A DNA stretch of 64,000 nt. Origin: Clostridia bacterium (lineage in GTDB: Bacteria > Bacillota_A > Clostridia > Christensenellales > Aristaeellaceae). The translations under genes were made by a program, and so were the position numbers. The notes below the pieces were generated by a model. The model made no database searches. It was not told the DNA's origin and was given only the letters and a program-made list of their open reading frames with translations. The stretch spans positions 16,021-80,020 of the forward strand of contig JAFXSH010000179.1 in the NCBI GenBank assembly GCA_017525805.1, given 5' to 3'. Each line of letters begins with the position of its first letter. Positions within the stretch are counted from its first letter, which is position 1. Shown here piece after piece: positions 18,265-28,604 of this stretch.

Positions 18265-19016
18265 AGCTGATTTCATGGAATGTGAACGGCCTGCGGGCCG
18301 CCATGGGCAAGGGGTTTCTGGATGCGTTCAAGACGCTGGACGCGGATATTTTCTGCCTCCAGGAAACCAAATTGCAAGCCGGGCAGATTGATCTGGACCT
18401 GCCCGGCTATCATCAATACTGGAATTACGCCGAAAAGAAGGGCTATTCCGGCACGGCGGTTTTTACCCGGCAGGAGCCGCTTTCCGTCCGGTACGGCATG
18501 GGCGTGGAGGAACATGACCACGAGGGCCGGGTGATCACGCTGGAATACCCGGACTTCTTTTTCATCACCGTGTACACCCCCAATTCCCAGGACGGCTTGG
18601 CCCGGCTGCCCTACCGCATGCGGTGGGAGGACGATTTCCTGGCCTATCTGAAGGGGCTGGAAAAGGAAAAGCCCGTGGTGTTCTGCGGCGATTTGAACGT
18701 GGCCCACAAGGAAATCGACATCAAGAACCCCAAATCCAATATCCATAACGCGGGCTTCACCCAGGAAGAACGGGATAAAATGACCGCTCTGCTGGAAAGC
18801 GGCTTTGTGGACACCTTCCGCTATTTCCACCCGGATGAAACCGGCGCTTACAGCTGGTGGAGCTACCGTTTCCACGCCCGGGAAAACAACGCGGGCTGGC
18901 GCATCGATTACTTCATCGTGTCCCAGGCCCTCACGCCCCGGCTGGCTTCCGCCTGCATCCATCCGGAAATCTTCGGATCGGACCATTGCCCGGTGGAATT
19001 GGTATTGCAGGCGTAA
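18261..19016 (+). CDS. exoA: Exodeoxyribonuclease III (AP endonuclease ExoA/XthA)
   Basis: The 251-residue protein has the full exonuclease III pattern: [13 protein letters not shown] with the metal-binding asparagine, LQETKLQ with the catalytic glutamate, [27 protein letters not shown] with the catalytic aspartate and asparagine, WRIDYF, and SDHCPV with the general-base histidine. It cuts DNA at abasic sites in base-excision repair. The ATG overlaps the stop of the HAD gene (GTATGA), so translation is probably coupled. Confidence 0.96.
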   Translation: MKLISWNVNGLRAAMGKGFLDAFKTLDADIFCLQETKLQAGQIDLDLPGYHQYWNYAEKKGYSGTAVFTRQEPLSVRYGMGVEEHDHEGRVITLEYPDFFFITVYTPNSQDGLARLPYRMRWEDDFLAYLKGLEKEKPVVFCGDLNVAHKEIDIKNPKSNIHNAGFTQEERDKMTALLESGFVDTFRYFHPDETGAYSWWSYRFHARENNAGWRIDYFIVSQALTPRLASACIHPEIFGSDHCPVELVLQA

Positions 19017-19052
19017 AGCGGAACGATCCCTCGTGCAGAGGCCTATCATACG

Positions 19053-20411
19053 ATGAACAGCCAGACAAAGCAGAATCATTACGGCAGGATCATGAAGCTG
19101 ACCCTGCCCATCATCGTGCAGAACCTGCTGAGCACCGCCGTCAGTTCGGCAGACGTGGTCATGCTCAATTACGTGGGGCAGGCGCATATTTCGGCGGTGT
19201 CCCTGGCGGCGCAGTACGCCAACGTCCTGTTTATGGTTCTGTACGGCCTCGGCACGGGGGTCACCATGCTGAGCGCCCAGTATTACGGGAAAAAGGACAT
19301 GCGCGCCATTCATCTGGTGCAGGGGATCGCCCTGCGCTTTTCTTTGATCTGCGCCGGAGTGTTCGCGGCCGGGGCCCTGTTGATTCCGCGGGTCATGATG
19401 CGCGCCTTCACGCCGGACGCGGAGCTGATCGAGATCGGCGCGCAGTATCTGCGCTGCATCAGCGCGGCATACCTGTGCTGGGGCGTGACTGAAATCTATT
19501 TAGCGACGCTGCGCTGCATCGGGCGGGTGGCCGTGGCGTCCGCGCTGAACATGTTCGCGTTCACGCTGAACATCCTGCTCAACGCCGTGTTCATCTTCGG
19601 CCTGTTCGGCGCGCCGAAGCTTGGGGCCATGGGCGTGGCCATCGCCACCTCCGTATCCCGGCTGCTGGAGCTGGCTTTATGCTTGATCGTGTCCCAAAAA
19701 AGCAAAAACGTGAAGCTGCGCTTTTCTGACATGTTCCACTTAAACCGTCTGCTGCAAAAGGACTTTGCGCGCATGGCGCTGCCCGCCGTGCTGAACGATA
19801 CCTCCTGGGGCCTGGCCTTTTCCATGTATTCCGTGGTGATCGGCCAGTTCTTAGGCACGGATATGGTGGCCGCCAATTCCTTCGCCACGCTGGCCCGCAG
19901 CTTCGGCACCATCCTGTGCTTCAGCGTCGCCAGCGCGGGCGGCATCCTGCTGGGCCAGCTCATCGGGGAAAACCGGATGGCGGAGGCGGAAAAGGCCGGA
20001 AATCAGCTTATGAAACTGACGGTGCTCTTCGGGGCCATCGGCGGCGTGATCATCCTTGCAGCCATGCCCATTATGCTGAACTTCGCCGATCTCACCGAAG
20101 CGGGCAAGGGCTTCCTGCGCATTATGCTGCTGATCAATTCCTATTACGTCATGGGCGCGGCAGTGAACACCACGCTGATCGCGGGCGTGTTCCGGGCGGG
20201 CGGCGACAGCCGGTGGGGCCTCATCTGCGATACCATCGATATGTGGGGCTACGGGGTGCCCCTGGCGTTCCTCACCGCCGCCGTGCTCCGCCTGCCGCCT
20301 CTGTGGGTGTATTTCTTCATGTGCACGGACGAATTTGTGAAATGGCCTTGGGTCATTTCCCATTACCGCAGCAAAAAATGGCTGCGCAATATCACCCGTG
20401 AAGAATTGTAA
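19053..20411 (+). CDS. MATE-family multidrug/sodium efflux transporter
   Basis: The 452-residue membrane protein has about twelve helices and two MatE halves. It begins near RIMKLTLPIIVQNLLSTAVSSADVVML and repeats the pattern in the second half (FARMALPAVLNDTSWGLAFSMYSVV). It exports cationic drugs or metabolites in exchange for sodium or protons. The start is close behind exoA (36 bases). A 17-base REP-like word follows four bases after the stop. Confidence 0.9.
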   Translation: MNSQTKQNHYGRIMKLTLPIIVQNLLSTAVSSADVVMLNYVGQAHISAVSLAAQYANVLFMVLYGLGTGVTMLSAQYYGKKDMRAIHLVQGIALRFSLICAGVFAAGALLIPRVMMRAFTPDAELIEIGAQYLRCISAAYLCWGVTEIYLATLRCIGRVAVASALNMFAFTLNILLNAVFIFGLFGAPKLGAMGVAIATSVSRLLELALCLIVSQKSKNVKLRFSDMFHLNRLLQKDFARMALPAVLNDTSWGLAFSMYSVVIGQFLGTDMVAANSFATLARSFGTILCFSVASAGGILLGQLIGENRMAEAEKAGNQLMKLTVLFGAIGGVIILAAMPIMLNFADLTEAGKGFLRIMLLINSYYVMGAAVNTTLIAGVFRAGGDSRWGLICDTIDMWGYGVPLAFLTAAVLRLPPLWVYFFMCTDEFVKWPWVISHYRSKKWLRNITREEL

Positions 20412-20414
20412 AAC

Positions 20415-20431
20415 ACATAGAACCGTCCCCT
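20415..20431 (+). repeat. REP-like 17-mer, copy 1
   Basis: cacatagaaccgtcccc occurs here and again, identical, at 27251-27267, in both cases at the 3' end of a gene. Closely related words are, as far as I know, common in gut Clostridia near small transposases, but none is present here. Confidence 0.6.
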
Positions 20432-20459
20432 ACGCGCTGTCTGTTTTGTCTGATCTTTG

Positions 20460-20993
20460 TCAGTTCAGGAATATTTCTGCCGCGCTGTACCGGAGGGAGG
20501 TAGTCTGCTGTCCGTTGTTTTCAGTGCCCATAGCAATCAGTGTGATATACACGATTGGACCAACGCCCTCCACATTGAAGGAGCCATCGCTTTGGATTTC
20601 AGCGGTGGTAGCCATATAATAATTTCCCTCGATGTAAAACGTAACGCGGACAGTAAGGTTTTCTGTATTTGGCGTAGATGCGTCATGACGAAGAATGCCA
20701 ACTGCTTCATGCCCGTCATAGGATACGTTTTCCAAAGTGTATACAGGATCCTGGGCGGGCGGAGGAGTTGGCGCTTCGGTAACAGTAATGTTCAAAGTCA
20801 TTGTCGATTGGAAACCCGTGCCGCAGTCATAGGAATAAGTGACGATTCCAGAGGAATTTATAAAAAGCTGATTGTCTCTGAAATCACCGCCCTGCCAGTT
20901 GGAAGCGCGAGATATCATTCTGGGGTTAATCATACCACTGCAAGCAGGATTTGCATGGTATTTTTGACCGCCATCTGTTGGAACATAACATAT
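20460..20993 (-). pseudogene. C-terminal fragment of a secreted surface protein, cut off by a repeat fragment
   Basis: Reading leftwards from about 20993 the frame is open without a start codon until MINPRMIS: it gives ICYVPTDGGQKYHANPAC followed by SGMINPRMISRA. The motif Y-H-x-x-P-x-C-S-G-M is one I associate with short extracellular domains in Firmicutes. Next comes a beta-rich part (TMTLNITVTEAPTPPPAQDP) with a proline linker, and a final domain ending in EIFLN. Directly upstream, at 20994, begins a fragment of the structured repeat, so the N-terminal part and the signal peptide are gone. An internal ATG leaves a 157-residue frame, but that is unlikely to be a functional gene. Confidence 0.6.
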
Positions 20994-21062
20994 GGTGAGG
21001 GGCCAGGGGAATCATTCCCCTGGTCGGGGGACTGGGGGCGGATAGCCCCCAGCGATCCCCCA
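20994..21062. repeat. End-module fragment of the structured repeat
   Basis: Two neighbouring hairpins (ccaggggaa/ttcccctgg and ctgggggc/gcccccag) match the right-hand end module of copies A and D in order and spacing, but the cloverleaf core is missing. It abuts the truncated surface-protein fragment on one side and the GH3 remnant on the other. Confidence 0.6.
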
Positions 21063-21065
21063 TTT

Positions 21066-22321
<1,256 letters not shown>

Positions 22322-22502
22322 ATTTTTACCTCGCTTCCGGATGCCTGCCGCTCTTCCATTCGGAAGCGGCAGGACGCGCCACGGCTCCGCCCGTGCGCTC
22401 ATCCTTTTATGTCGTTCCGGTTCGCCCGACGTTTTTTCAGTATATCACATAAAAAACCCCTTTGGGAAGGGGCGGAATGAAAAACAATATTGAAAAGGTT
22501 TC

Positions 22503-22531
22503 TTAACAAACGCGGAAATTCATGGTATAAT
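22503..22531 (+). promoter_or_regulatory. Promoter of the LRR gene
   Basis: TTAACA (22503-22508), 17 bases and TATAAT (22526-22531). Confidence 0.75.
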
Positions 22532-22537
22532 AGTGCA

Positions 22538-22668
22538 GCGACCGGCACGAAGCGCGGTCGGCTGTCTCGCCGCTTCCGAATGGAAAAGCGGCGAGCGTTA
22601 TGTCATACTACCAGTGAACCGAGCCGGAGATACTGGCAACCCATCCGGCAACGAAACGGGAGAGATGT
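22538..22668 (+). ncRNA. Structured 5' leader of the LRR gene, candidate regulatory RNA
   Basis: The leader of about 130 bases begins with accg...cggt (22541-22558), followed by ctcgccgctt/aagcggcgag (22569-22590). The first 30 bases resemble, at identical distance from the -10 box, the leader of the LOG gene at 62761-62800 (consensus CYGGCRCRAAGYGCGGTCG then GTCTC). I could not match it to a known riboswitch class. Confidence 0.4.
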
Positions 22669-23598
22669 ATGAAGAAACTGCTTTTCTTGTGCGCGCTGCT
22701 TCTGTGCCTGTTATGGGCGGCCTGCGCGCTGGCCGAGAACGTGACCTTCCGCAACTATTACGGCACCGTGACAGTGGACAAAAACGCGGAGTACGTGGAC
22801 CTGGGCAGCGTGAAGGTGCCCAACAGTGATGAGGATTTCAGGGCGCTGTATACATTTCTCGATCAGCTGCCCAAAGTAAAAAAGGTGGTCATGTTTTCCA
22901 CGGACATCCGCCGGGCAAGGATCGATGAAATGGCGAGCCGTTACCCGGACATTGAATTCGGCTGGTCCATGATCATCCCCTGCCATAACGAACTGCATCC
23001 CGAGCGCAATTACCACCGCATCCGCACCGACGCCACGGCCTTTTCCACTCTGCACAACAACACCTGCTCCGAGCATTCCGCCAGGGATTTTGAAATCCTG
23101 AAATACTGTAAAAACCTCCAGGCCCTGGATATCGGCCACAACCGCGTTACCGACCTGAGCTTTTTGTACGATCTGCCCCATTTGAAGGTACTGATCGTTG
23201 CCTGCAATATCGAGCTTAAAGATATCACGCCCATCGGCAGCCTGAAAGAACTGCAATACCTGGAAATCTTCAAAAACGACATCCACGATATTTCCTGCTT
23301 GGCCAACTGCACCGAGCTGGTGGACCTGAACATTTGCTTCAATCGCATCAGCGATTGGTCGCCCTTAGAGGGCCTGACCCATCTGCGCCGCCTGTGGCTG
23401 TTCAACAGCAATAATTATTCCGATAATATCCCCGTGCCCCAGGATGTGGTAGCCGCCCTGCGCGGCGCCCTGCCGGACTGCAAAGTGGACGCCGTTTCCT
23501 ATTCCACCGATGGCGGATGGCGGAATCATCCCCGGTACGATACCATCAACACCATGTTCTGGGGAACGGATTATATCCCCTTCACCACCCTGGACTGA
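22669..23598 (+). CDS. Secreted leucine-rich-repeat protein
   Basis: The 309-residue precursor has a signal peptide (1-22, ALAE). The N-terminal domain is of unknown type. From about residue 145 there are four to five leucine-rich repeats of the bacterial type (NLQALDIGHNRVTDLSFL, HLKVLIVACNIELKDITPI, ELQYLEIFKNDIHDISCL, ELVDLNICFNRISDWSPL). The end (FWGTDYIPFTTLD) caps the repeats. LRR solenoids bind proteins; the partner is unknown. It is followed closely by the NUDIX gene and may share its promoter. Confidence 0.8.
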   Translation: MKKLLFLCALLLCLLWAACALAENVTFRNYYGTVTVDKNAEYVDLGSVKVPNSDEDFRALYTFLDQLPKVKKVVMFSTDIRRARIDEMASRYPDIEFGWSMIIPCHNELHPERNYHRIRTDATAFSTLHNNTCSEHSARDFEILKYCKNLQALDIGHNRVTDLSFLYDLPHLKVLIVACNIELKDITPIGSLKELQYLEIFKNDIHDISCLANCTELVDLNICFNRISDWSPLEGLTHLRRLWLFNSNNYSDNIPVPQDVVAALRGALPDCKVDAVSYSTDGGWRNHPRYDTINTMFWGTDYIPFTTLD

Positions 23599-23610
23599 GA
23601 AAGGACACAT

Positions 23611-24246
23611 ATGAAAACGCTGAAAGAAATCCGTCCGGTGGGCGGCGGATTCCTGAAAAAGTACGAACTGCACTACGATTCCGACGGCCAGCCCGTGTGC
23701 TGGGAGGTCATTTCCCTGAACGACCTGAAAACGGAACGGGACCTGGCGGGCCGCAAAACGGCGGTGGAGCTTATTCCCCGCTTTCAGGACGGGGATTACC
23801 TGCTGTGCCGGGAATTTCGTTTCGCCGTGAATGATTACGTGTGGGAATTTCCCACCGGCATGATCGACGGGGACGAAACCCCGGCGCAGGCCGCCGAGCG
23901 GGAGCTCCGGGAAGAAACGGGCCTGGAACTGGTGTCCGTGGACCGGGCCCTGCCCCCCGCCTGCTACTGCGTGGGCCTGACGGATGAAATCATCGTTCCC
24001 CTGTTCGTCACCGTCCGGGGCGAAATGAAGCCCTGCGACGAAGCATACGAGGAAATCCGGTCCTACAAAATGTCCGTGGACCAGATCCGTCAATTGCTGA
24101 ACCAGGAGAATGTGAAAATCACAGAAACCTGCATGCTCATTTTGGGGATGCTGACTGCCAAAGAGGAACCCTCTGGGGCCTCCGCGGCCCCAGACCCGCG
24201 CCAGGGGCGTGACGCCCCTGGACCCTCATTTGCGGAAAACACATGA
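23611..24246 (+). CDS. NUDIX hydrolase (ADP-ribose pyrophosphatase-like) with a repeat-derived tail
   Basis: The NUDIX box is complete, from GMIDGDETPAQA to ERELREETGLEL (GX5EX7REUXEEXGU). The domain spans about residues 45-175 and resembles ADP-ribose/nucleoside-diphosphate hydrolases. AAAGGA precedes the ATG. From about residue 185 the protein runs into the structured repeat (EEPSGASAAPDPRQGRDAPG), so the last 27 or so residues are encoded by repeat copy C and are not part of the family fold. The ancestral stop was probably lost when the repeat arrived. Confidence 0.85.
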   Translation: MKTLKEIRPVGGGFLKKYELHYDSDGQPVCWEVISLNDLKTERDLAGRKTAVELIPRFQDGDYLLCREFRFAVNDYVWEFPTGMIDGDETPAQAAERELREETGLELVSVDRALPPACYCVGLTDEIIVPLFVTVRGEMKPCDEAYEEIRSYKMSVDQIRQLLNQENVKITETCMLILGMLTAKEEPSGASAAPDPRQGRDAPGPSFAENT

Positions 24247-24575
24247 CGCGGTAAACAAGCAATGCGCCGCTGTTGCTTGAAAGGAACGGTCAAGCTTGAC
24301 GCGTTTGTGCTTCTGGCCCGGCCGCTGAAAGCGGCCAACCCGGATGCAAAGCATCCGGGGAAAGCCAGGGAATAATCCCCCAGGGAAAGCGAGCTTTCCC
24401 CTGGGGATTTTCCCGGCTTTCTTGGGCCAGAAGCCCTCATACTTTTGTCTTTTGCGCAGCAGGCAAAAGTTGCCTGTTTTCTCCAATAAACCTCATTCGC
24501 CTATTGGAGTCCAGAGGACGAAGTCCTTTGGTTCAGGGGTTTAGGGGGCTGAAGAAGCCCCCTTCCTCGTAAACA
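24162..24575. repeat. Dispersed structured repeat, copy C (inverted relative to A)
   Basis: The closing stem is cttctggccc (24310-24319) / gggccagaag (24424-24433). P4 is ggccgctgaaagcggcc, P3 cggatgcaaagcatccg, and the P2 tip gggaaagcgagctttccc. The outer modules ggggcctccgcggcccc (about 24176-24192) and gggggctgaagaagccccc (about 24544-24562) are both present. It begins inside the NUDIX reading frame and ends just before the pyrE ribosome site. Confidence 0.88.
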
Positions 24576-24616
24576 TTCTGATTACAGAAAGAAACAACTG
24601 AAAGCGAGGAATACCT

Positions 24617-25252
24617 ATGATCACCGCCCAGACCATCGCCCATGATCTTTTGTCCATCCGCGCCGTGTTCCTGCGTCCCCAGGAACCCTTCACCTGGGCC
24701 AGCGGCATCAAAAGCCCCATTTACTGCGATAACCGCTTGACCCTCACCGCGCCGGAGGTGCGTACCCATGTGGAGGAGGGCTTGAAGGCGCTGATCGAAA
24801 AAAACTATCCCGATGTGGAAGTGCTCATGGGCACGTCCACCGCTGGCATCGCCCACGCCGCCATTACCGGCCATTTGATGAATTTGCCCATGGGCTATGT
24901 GCGCTCCGGGGCCAAGGATCACGGCCGTGGCAATCAAATTGAAGGAAAGCTGGAGCCGAATCAAAAGGTGGTGGTGGTGGAAGACCTGATCTCCACCGGC
25001 GGCAGCGTGATCGAAGTGGTGGACGCCCTGCGGGAAGCCGGGGCCCAGGTGCTGGGCATTTTGAGCATATTCACCTACGGCATGAAGAAGGGCCTGGAAC
25101 GCTTAGCCGCCGCCAACGTGCGCAATATCAGCCTGTGCGATTTCGATACCCTGATCGAAATAGCCGCCCAGGAGGGATATATTCCGCCGGAATCCTGCGC
25201 CCGCCTGCGTCAGTTCCGGGATAATCCAAGTGATGAAAGCTGGATGAAATAA
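24617..25252 (+). CDS. pyrE: Orotate phosphoribosyltransferase
   Basis: The 211-residue protein is of normal length. The PRPP-binding motif is [18 protein letters not shown], and the substrate segments [16 protein letters not shown] and [12 protein letters not shown] are in place. It joins orotate to PRPP to make OMP in de novo pyrimidine synthesis. Other pyr genes are not nearby. AAGCGAGGAA lies before the ATG. It is followed after 12 bases by the LOG-family gene, probably in one transcript. Confidence 0.96.
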   Translation: MITAQTIAHDLLSIRAVFLRPQEPFTWASGIKSPIYCDNRLTLTAPEVRTHVEEGLKALIEKNYPDVEVLMGTSTAGIAHAAITGHLMNLPMGYVRSGAKDHGRGNQIEGKLEPNQKVVVVEDLISTGGSVIEVVDALREAGAQVLGILSIFTYGMKKGLERLAAANVRNISLCDFDTLIEIAAQEGYIPPESCARLRQFRDNPSDESWMK

Positions 25253-25264
25253 GGAGTGCAAAGC

Positions 25265-25810
25265 ATGCGGAAATCCATCACTGTGTTCGCCGGGTCGGCA
25301 GACGGATGCCCGGAGGTATATAAACAGGCGGCGGAGGACTTGGGCCGCCTCATCGCCCGTCAGGGGCGGGTATTGGTTTACGGCAGCGGGTCCTGCGGCC
25401 TCATGGGCTCCGTAGCCCGGGGCGCCAAGGCGGAAAACGGGCGCATCGTGGGCATCAACGTGCGCCAGTTTGAAGCCTACCTGCCCTTGCCCGGCACCGA
25501 CGAGCTGCTCATGCTGGATACCCTGCCGGAGCGCAAGGCCGCCCTCATCGACCGGGGCGAAGCCTGCGTCGCCCTGCCCGGCGGGGTGGGCACCTTGGAC
25601 GAGCTCATGGACGTGTACGCCCTGGTGCAGGCCGAGATTTTGGAAAAGCCCGTGGGCCTGCTTAACGTGAACGGCTACTACGACGGCCTGCTTTCCCAGC
25701 TTCGCCGCGCCAACCAGGACGGCTTCCTGAACGATAAGGATTTCCGCCGCCTGATTGCCGCCGATGACCCGGAAACGCTGCTGCGAATGCTGGACGAAGA
25801 AGCAGACTGA
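25265..25810 (+). CDS. LOG-family protein (lysine-decarboxylase-like nucleotide phosphoribohydrolase)
   Basis: The 181-residue protein has both family motifs: GSGSCGLMG in place of GGGxxGLMG and LPGGVGTLDELMDVYAL (PGGxGTxxE). LOG enzymes release the base from AMP-type nucleotides; bacterial substrates are not settled. AAGGAG lies 8 bases before this ATG; a GTG three codons earlier is too close to that site. It follows pyrE closely. A paralogue is at 62880. Confidence 0.85.
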   Translation: MRKSITVFAGSADGCPEVYKQAAEDLGRLIARQGRVLVYGSGSCGLMGSVARGAKAENGRIVGINVRQFEAYLPLPGTDELLMLDTLPERKAALIDRGEACVALPGGVGTLDELMDVYALVQAEILEKPVGLLNVNGYYDGLLSQLRRANQDGFLNDKDFRRLIAADDPETLLRMLDEEAD

Positions 25811-26133
25811 AACAAAAACCAAATTCAAGTGAATACTATATCCCGAAATCGGAATAATCCCATCATTATTAGAATAGTATCCCGATTTCGGGGTTTAATA
25901 CTATTCTCAGTATAAAAGATTATCAGATTTGGGGCGGAAAAGACACCCAAAGATGATAAGATTTTACTGTGAAAGTCTCCAAAATTCAACCATATATCAC
26001 ATGAACTGATGACTTTCATTGATCGTGGCACCCCTTGGGGCATGGACATTTAGATTGAGAAGTATAAGTTTTGGGTCGATCATGAAGACACTTAACCGAA
26101 GCGAAAACAAGCCAGAATGGAGAACGCGCGCAA
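25811..26133. other. AT-rich spacer with a palindrome
   Basis: These 323 bases are clearly richer in A and T than their surroundings. The arms cccgaaatcgg (about 25843-25853) and cccgatttcggg (about 25881-25892), together with repeated aatact/agtatt words around them, form an imperfect palindrome that could be the LOG gene's terminator or an operator. No gene was seen in the rest. Confidence 0.5.
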
Positions 26134-27279
26134 ATGAAATATATCCTGCAAATTTTCACCGGCCCCTGGCACGCGGCAAACGTCCGGGCGGAGGACGTCG
26201 TCAGGAAGATCGAAGAGATCGCTTCCCGGATTCGGGTGGAGCAGGTCATTATCGGGTGGAATACGGATCCGGCTATTTACAGGAAGGTGGGAGACTTTCT
26301 TCACGGCCTCAGTATCAGGATGCTGCTGTGGCTGCCCGTTTTTTCGGAAGTGAGCGAAATCGCGGAGCCGGACGAGGCGGCGGATATTTTCGGGAAACCG
26401 GTCCTTCCGCGGATTCAGCAGGAGGGAGAAGATTTCAAGTTTGGGTGCCCCTCGTCCCGCCGCAATCTTCAAATCGTAAAGGACATCTATGAAAAGCACT
26501 TTTCCGGCTGCGGCTTTGACGGCGTATTCCTCGACAAGATCCGCAGCCAGTCCTTTGTGGCGGGCGTATCCGGTGTATTGAGCTGCGGGTGCGCGCGATG
26601 CCGTCAGGCGTTCCAGAAAAAAGGCGTGGACCTTGAAGAAGTCGGGAATCTGTATAGGTCGGAGAAAGACTCCTTTTTCGATATGGCGTCGTATCCCATG
26701 AATGGGGAATTCCAGTTGAAAGACCCCCTGGCCCAGCGCTTTTTTGAGGCAAAAGAGGAAATCATCGCCGAAGCCGTGGCGGAAATCAGCCAATATTTTC
26801 AGGGCAAAGGCATGACTGTGGGGCTTGACTTATTCGCGCCCGCCGTCAGCCGGTTTGTGGGCCAAAACTATGCGCTGATCACGAAGCACGCGGACTTCAT
26901 CAAGCCCATGCTGTACCGGATGACGGACGCCCCCGCGGGGATCGGCTATGAATACGCGCTTTTTGAAAAACACGCGCCCAATGCCCGGAGGCGCGGGAAG
27001 CTGAACATGGACAGCGCCTTTCTCGATACCCAGCTTGAGGCCATCCGGCGCGTTCCCTGCGCGAAATATCCGGGCGTTGAAATCAATTATAAAGCGGATA
27101 TCGCAAGGACTAATCCTGATTATATCACGGAATCCTTGGCGGCGATCAAAGCATACAGGTTTGACGGCGCCGCTTTATGCTGGAACGTGATGCTGGCCCC
27201 GGAAGCGCATATTGAAGCCATCGCCAGCTTGGAGGGTACGGCGCGCGTTTCACATAGAACCGTCCCCCCGTTTCCCTGA
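26134..27279 (+). CDS. Putative TIM-barrel glycoside-hydrolase-like protein of unknown family
   Basis: The 381-residue protein has no signal peptide. Features suggest a glycosidase-like barrel: strand-end acidic residues in GFDGVFLDKIR (128-137), then a cysteine group C151-G-C-x2-C156 (LSCGCARCRQAF), the same order I know from several uncharacterised glycosidase-like families. Late barrel segments are DFIKPMLYRMTD and FDGAALCWNVM. The last dozen residues (VSHRTVPPFP) are encoded by the REP-like 17-mer, so the natural end may have been a little earlier. No substrate can be inferred. Confidence 0.65.
   Translation: MKYILQIFTGPWHAANVRAEDVVRKIEEIASRIRVEQVIIGWNTDPAIYRKVGDFLHGLSIRMLLWLPVFSEVSEIAEPDEAADIFGKPVLPRIQQEGEDFKFGCPSSRRNLQIVKDIYEKHFSGCGFDGVFLDKIRSQSFVAGVSGVLSCGCARCRQAFQKKGVDLEEVGNLYRSEKDSFFDMASYPMNGEFQLKDPLAQRFFEAKEEIIAEAVAEISQYFQGKGMTVGLDLFAPAVSRFVGQNYALITKHADFIKPMLYRMTDAPAGIGYEYALFEKHAPNARRRGKLNMDSAFLDTQLEAIRRVPCAKYPGVEINYKADIARTNPDYITESLAAIKAYRFDGAALCWNVMLAPEAHIEAIASLEGTARVSHRTVPPFP
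27251..27267 (+). repeat. REP-like 17-mer, copy 2
   Basis: Identical to 20415-20431 (cacatagaaccgtcccc). It lies inside the last codons of the barrel-protein gene. Confidence 0.6.
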
Positions 27280-27287
27280 TCCGTATC

Positions 27288-27316
27288 TTGCAAAAGAACG
27301 CGCTTTCCCTTATACT
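27288..27316 (+). promoter_or_regulatory. Promoter of pepT
   Basis: TTGCAA (27288-27293), 17 bases and TATACT (27311-27316), 35 bases before the start codon. Confidence 0.75.
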
Positions 27317-27350
27317 GGGAAAAAACGAACCTGAAAGGAAGCGGAAAACC

Positions 27351-28556
27351 ATGGAAGTACAGGAACGGTTTTTGCGGTATGTGGCCATCCACACCGCCAG
27401 CGACGAAGCGTGCCCGGACTGCCCGTCCAGTGAGCGGCAATGGGAATTGGGCAAGCTGCTCAAGCAGGAAATGGAAAACTTAGGCATGGCGGACGTGCGC
27501 CTGGACGAACACTGTTACGTGTACGGCTGCATCCCGGCCAACATCCCGGACGCCCCGGCCATCGGCCTGATCGCCCACATGGATACGGCGGATGCCGTGC
27601 CCGGCGCGCCCATCCATCCCCGTTTGCTGCGCTATGAAGGCGGCGACGTGGTGCTGAACGCCGAAAAGGGCATTGTCATGAAAGCGGCGGATTATGCTTC
27701 CCTGGCCGGTCACGTGGGCAAGGACCTGATCGTCACCGACGGCACCACCCTATTGGGCGCCGACGACAAGGCGGGCGTGGCCGAGATCATGACCCTGTGC
27801 GAATACCTCATGACCCACCCGGACGTGAAGCACGGGAAAATCTGCGTGGGCTTCACCCCGGATGAGGAAATCGGGCGGGGAGCCGATTTATTCGACGTAA
27901 AAGGCTTCGGGGCGGACTTTGCCTACACCATGGACGGGGGCCGCGCCTGGGAAGTGGAATACGAAAACTTCAACGCGGCTTCGGCCCGGGTGCTGGTGCA
28001 CGGCTTTTCCATCCATCCCGGCAGCGCGAAAAACAAAATGCGCAACGCCATCCGTTTGGCGATGGAATTCAATTCCATGCTGCCGCCCCATGAAATCCCC
28101 GAATGCACCGAGGGCTATGAGGGCTTCTATCACCTGAATTCCATCCGGGGCGAGGAACAGGAAGCGGAACTGCGCTACATCATCCGGGATCACGACCGGG
28201 CTAAGTTTGAGCAGAAAAAGCGGCGGATGGAAAAGATCGCCGCGTACCTCAACGAAAAATACGGGGAAAATACCTTTGACCTGACCCTGAAAGACAGCTA
28301 TTACAACATGAAAGAAAAGGTCATGGAACGGCCCGAGGTGCTGGACCGGGCCCTGAACGCCCTCCGCGCCTGCGGCAAGGAACCGGTTTGCGTGCCGATC
28401 CGGGGCGGCACCGACGGGGCGCGCCTCTCCTTCATGGGCCTGGTGTGCCCCAATCTGGGCACCGGCGGCTACAACTACCACGGCGTGTTTGAATACGCCT
28501 GCGTGCAGGAAATGCAATTCGCGGTAGAAATGTTAAAGAAACTGGTTTCAGCCTGA
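27351..28556 (+). CDS. pepT: Peptidase T (tripeptide aminopeptidase, M20 family)
   Basis: The 401-residue enzyme matches PepT in length and motifs: LIAHMDTAD (zinc ligand and catalytic aspartate), GADDKAGVAEIM (bridging aspartate), TPDEEIGRGAD (catalytic and ligand glutamates), VHGFSIHPGSAKNKM in the dimerisation domain and RGGTDGARLSFMGL near the end. It removes N-terminal residues from tripeptides in the cytoplasm. The ATG at 27351 follows AAAGGAAG; the open frame upstream overlaps the promoter and is not coding. Confidence 0.95.
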   Translation: MEVQERFLRYVAIHTASDEACPDCPSSERQWELGKLLKQEMENLGMADVRLDEHCYVYGCIPANIPDAPAIGLIAHMDTADAVPGAPIHPRLLRYEGGDVVLNAEKGIVMKAADYASLAGHVGKDLIVTDGTTLLGADDKAGVAEIMTLCEYLMTHPDVKHGKICVGFTPDEEIGRGADLFDVKGFGADFAYTMDGGRAWEVEYENFNAASARVLVHGFSIHPGSAKNKMRNAIRLAMEFNSMLPPHEIPECTEGYEGFYHLNSIRGEEQEAELRYIIRDHDRAKFEQKKRRMEKIAAYLNEKYGENTFDLTLKDSYYNMKEKVMERPEVLDRALNALRACGKEPVCVPIRGGTDGARLSFMGLVCPNLGTGGYNYHGVFEYACVQEMQFAVEMLKKLVSA

Positions 28557-28557
28557 T

Positions 28558-28586
28558 TTGACGCATAGCCAAAAAGCGCGTATAAT
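28558..28586 (+). promoter_or_regulatory. Promoter of the cobalamin riboswitch transcript
   Basis: TTGACG (28558-28563), 17 bases and TATAAT (28581-28586), overlapping the end of pepT's region. Confidence 0.8.
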
Positions 28587-28604
28587 CCAATGCGACAAAT
28601 GAAT

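Noticed and set aside
22447..22475. Hairpin cccc...gggg with six T on the minus strand upstream of the GH3 remnant
   Set aside because: The stem is only four pairs and no transcript is expected to end there; possibly a weak attenuator, but not supported well enough to list.
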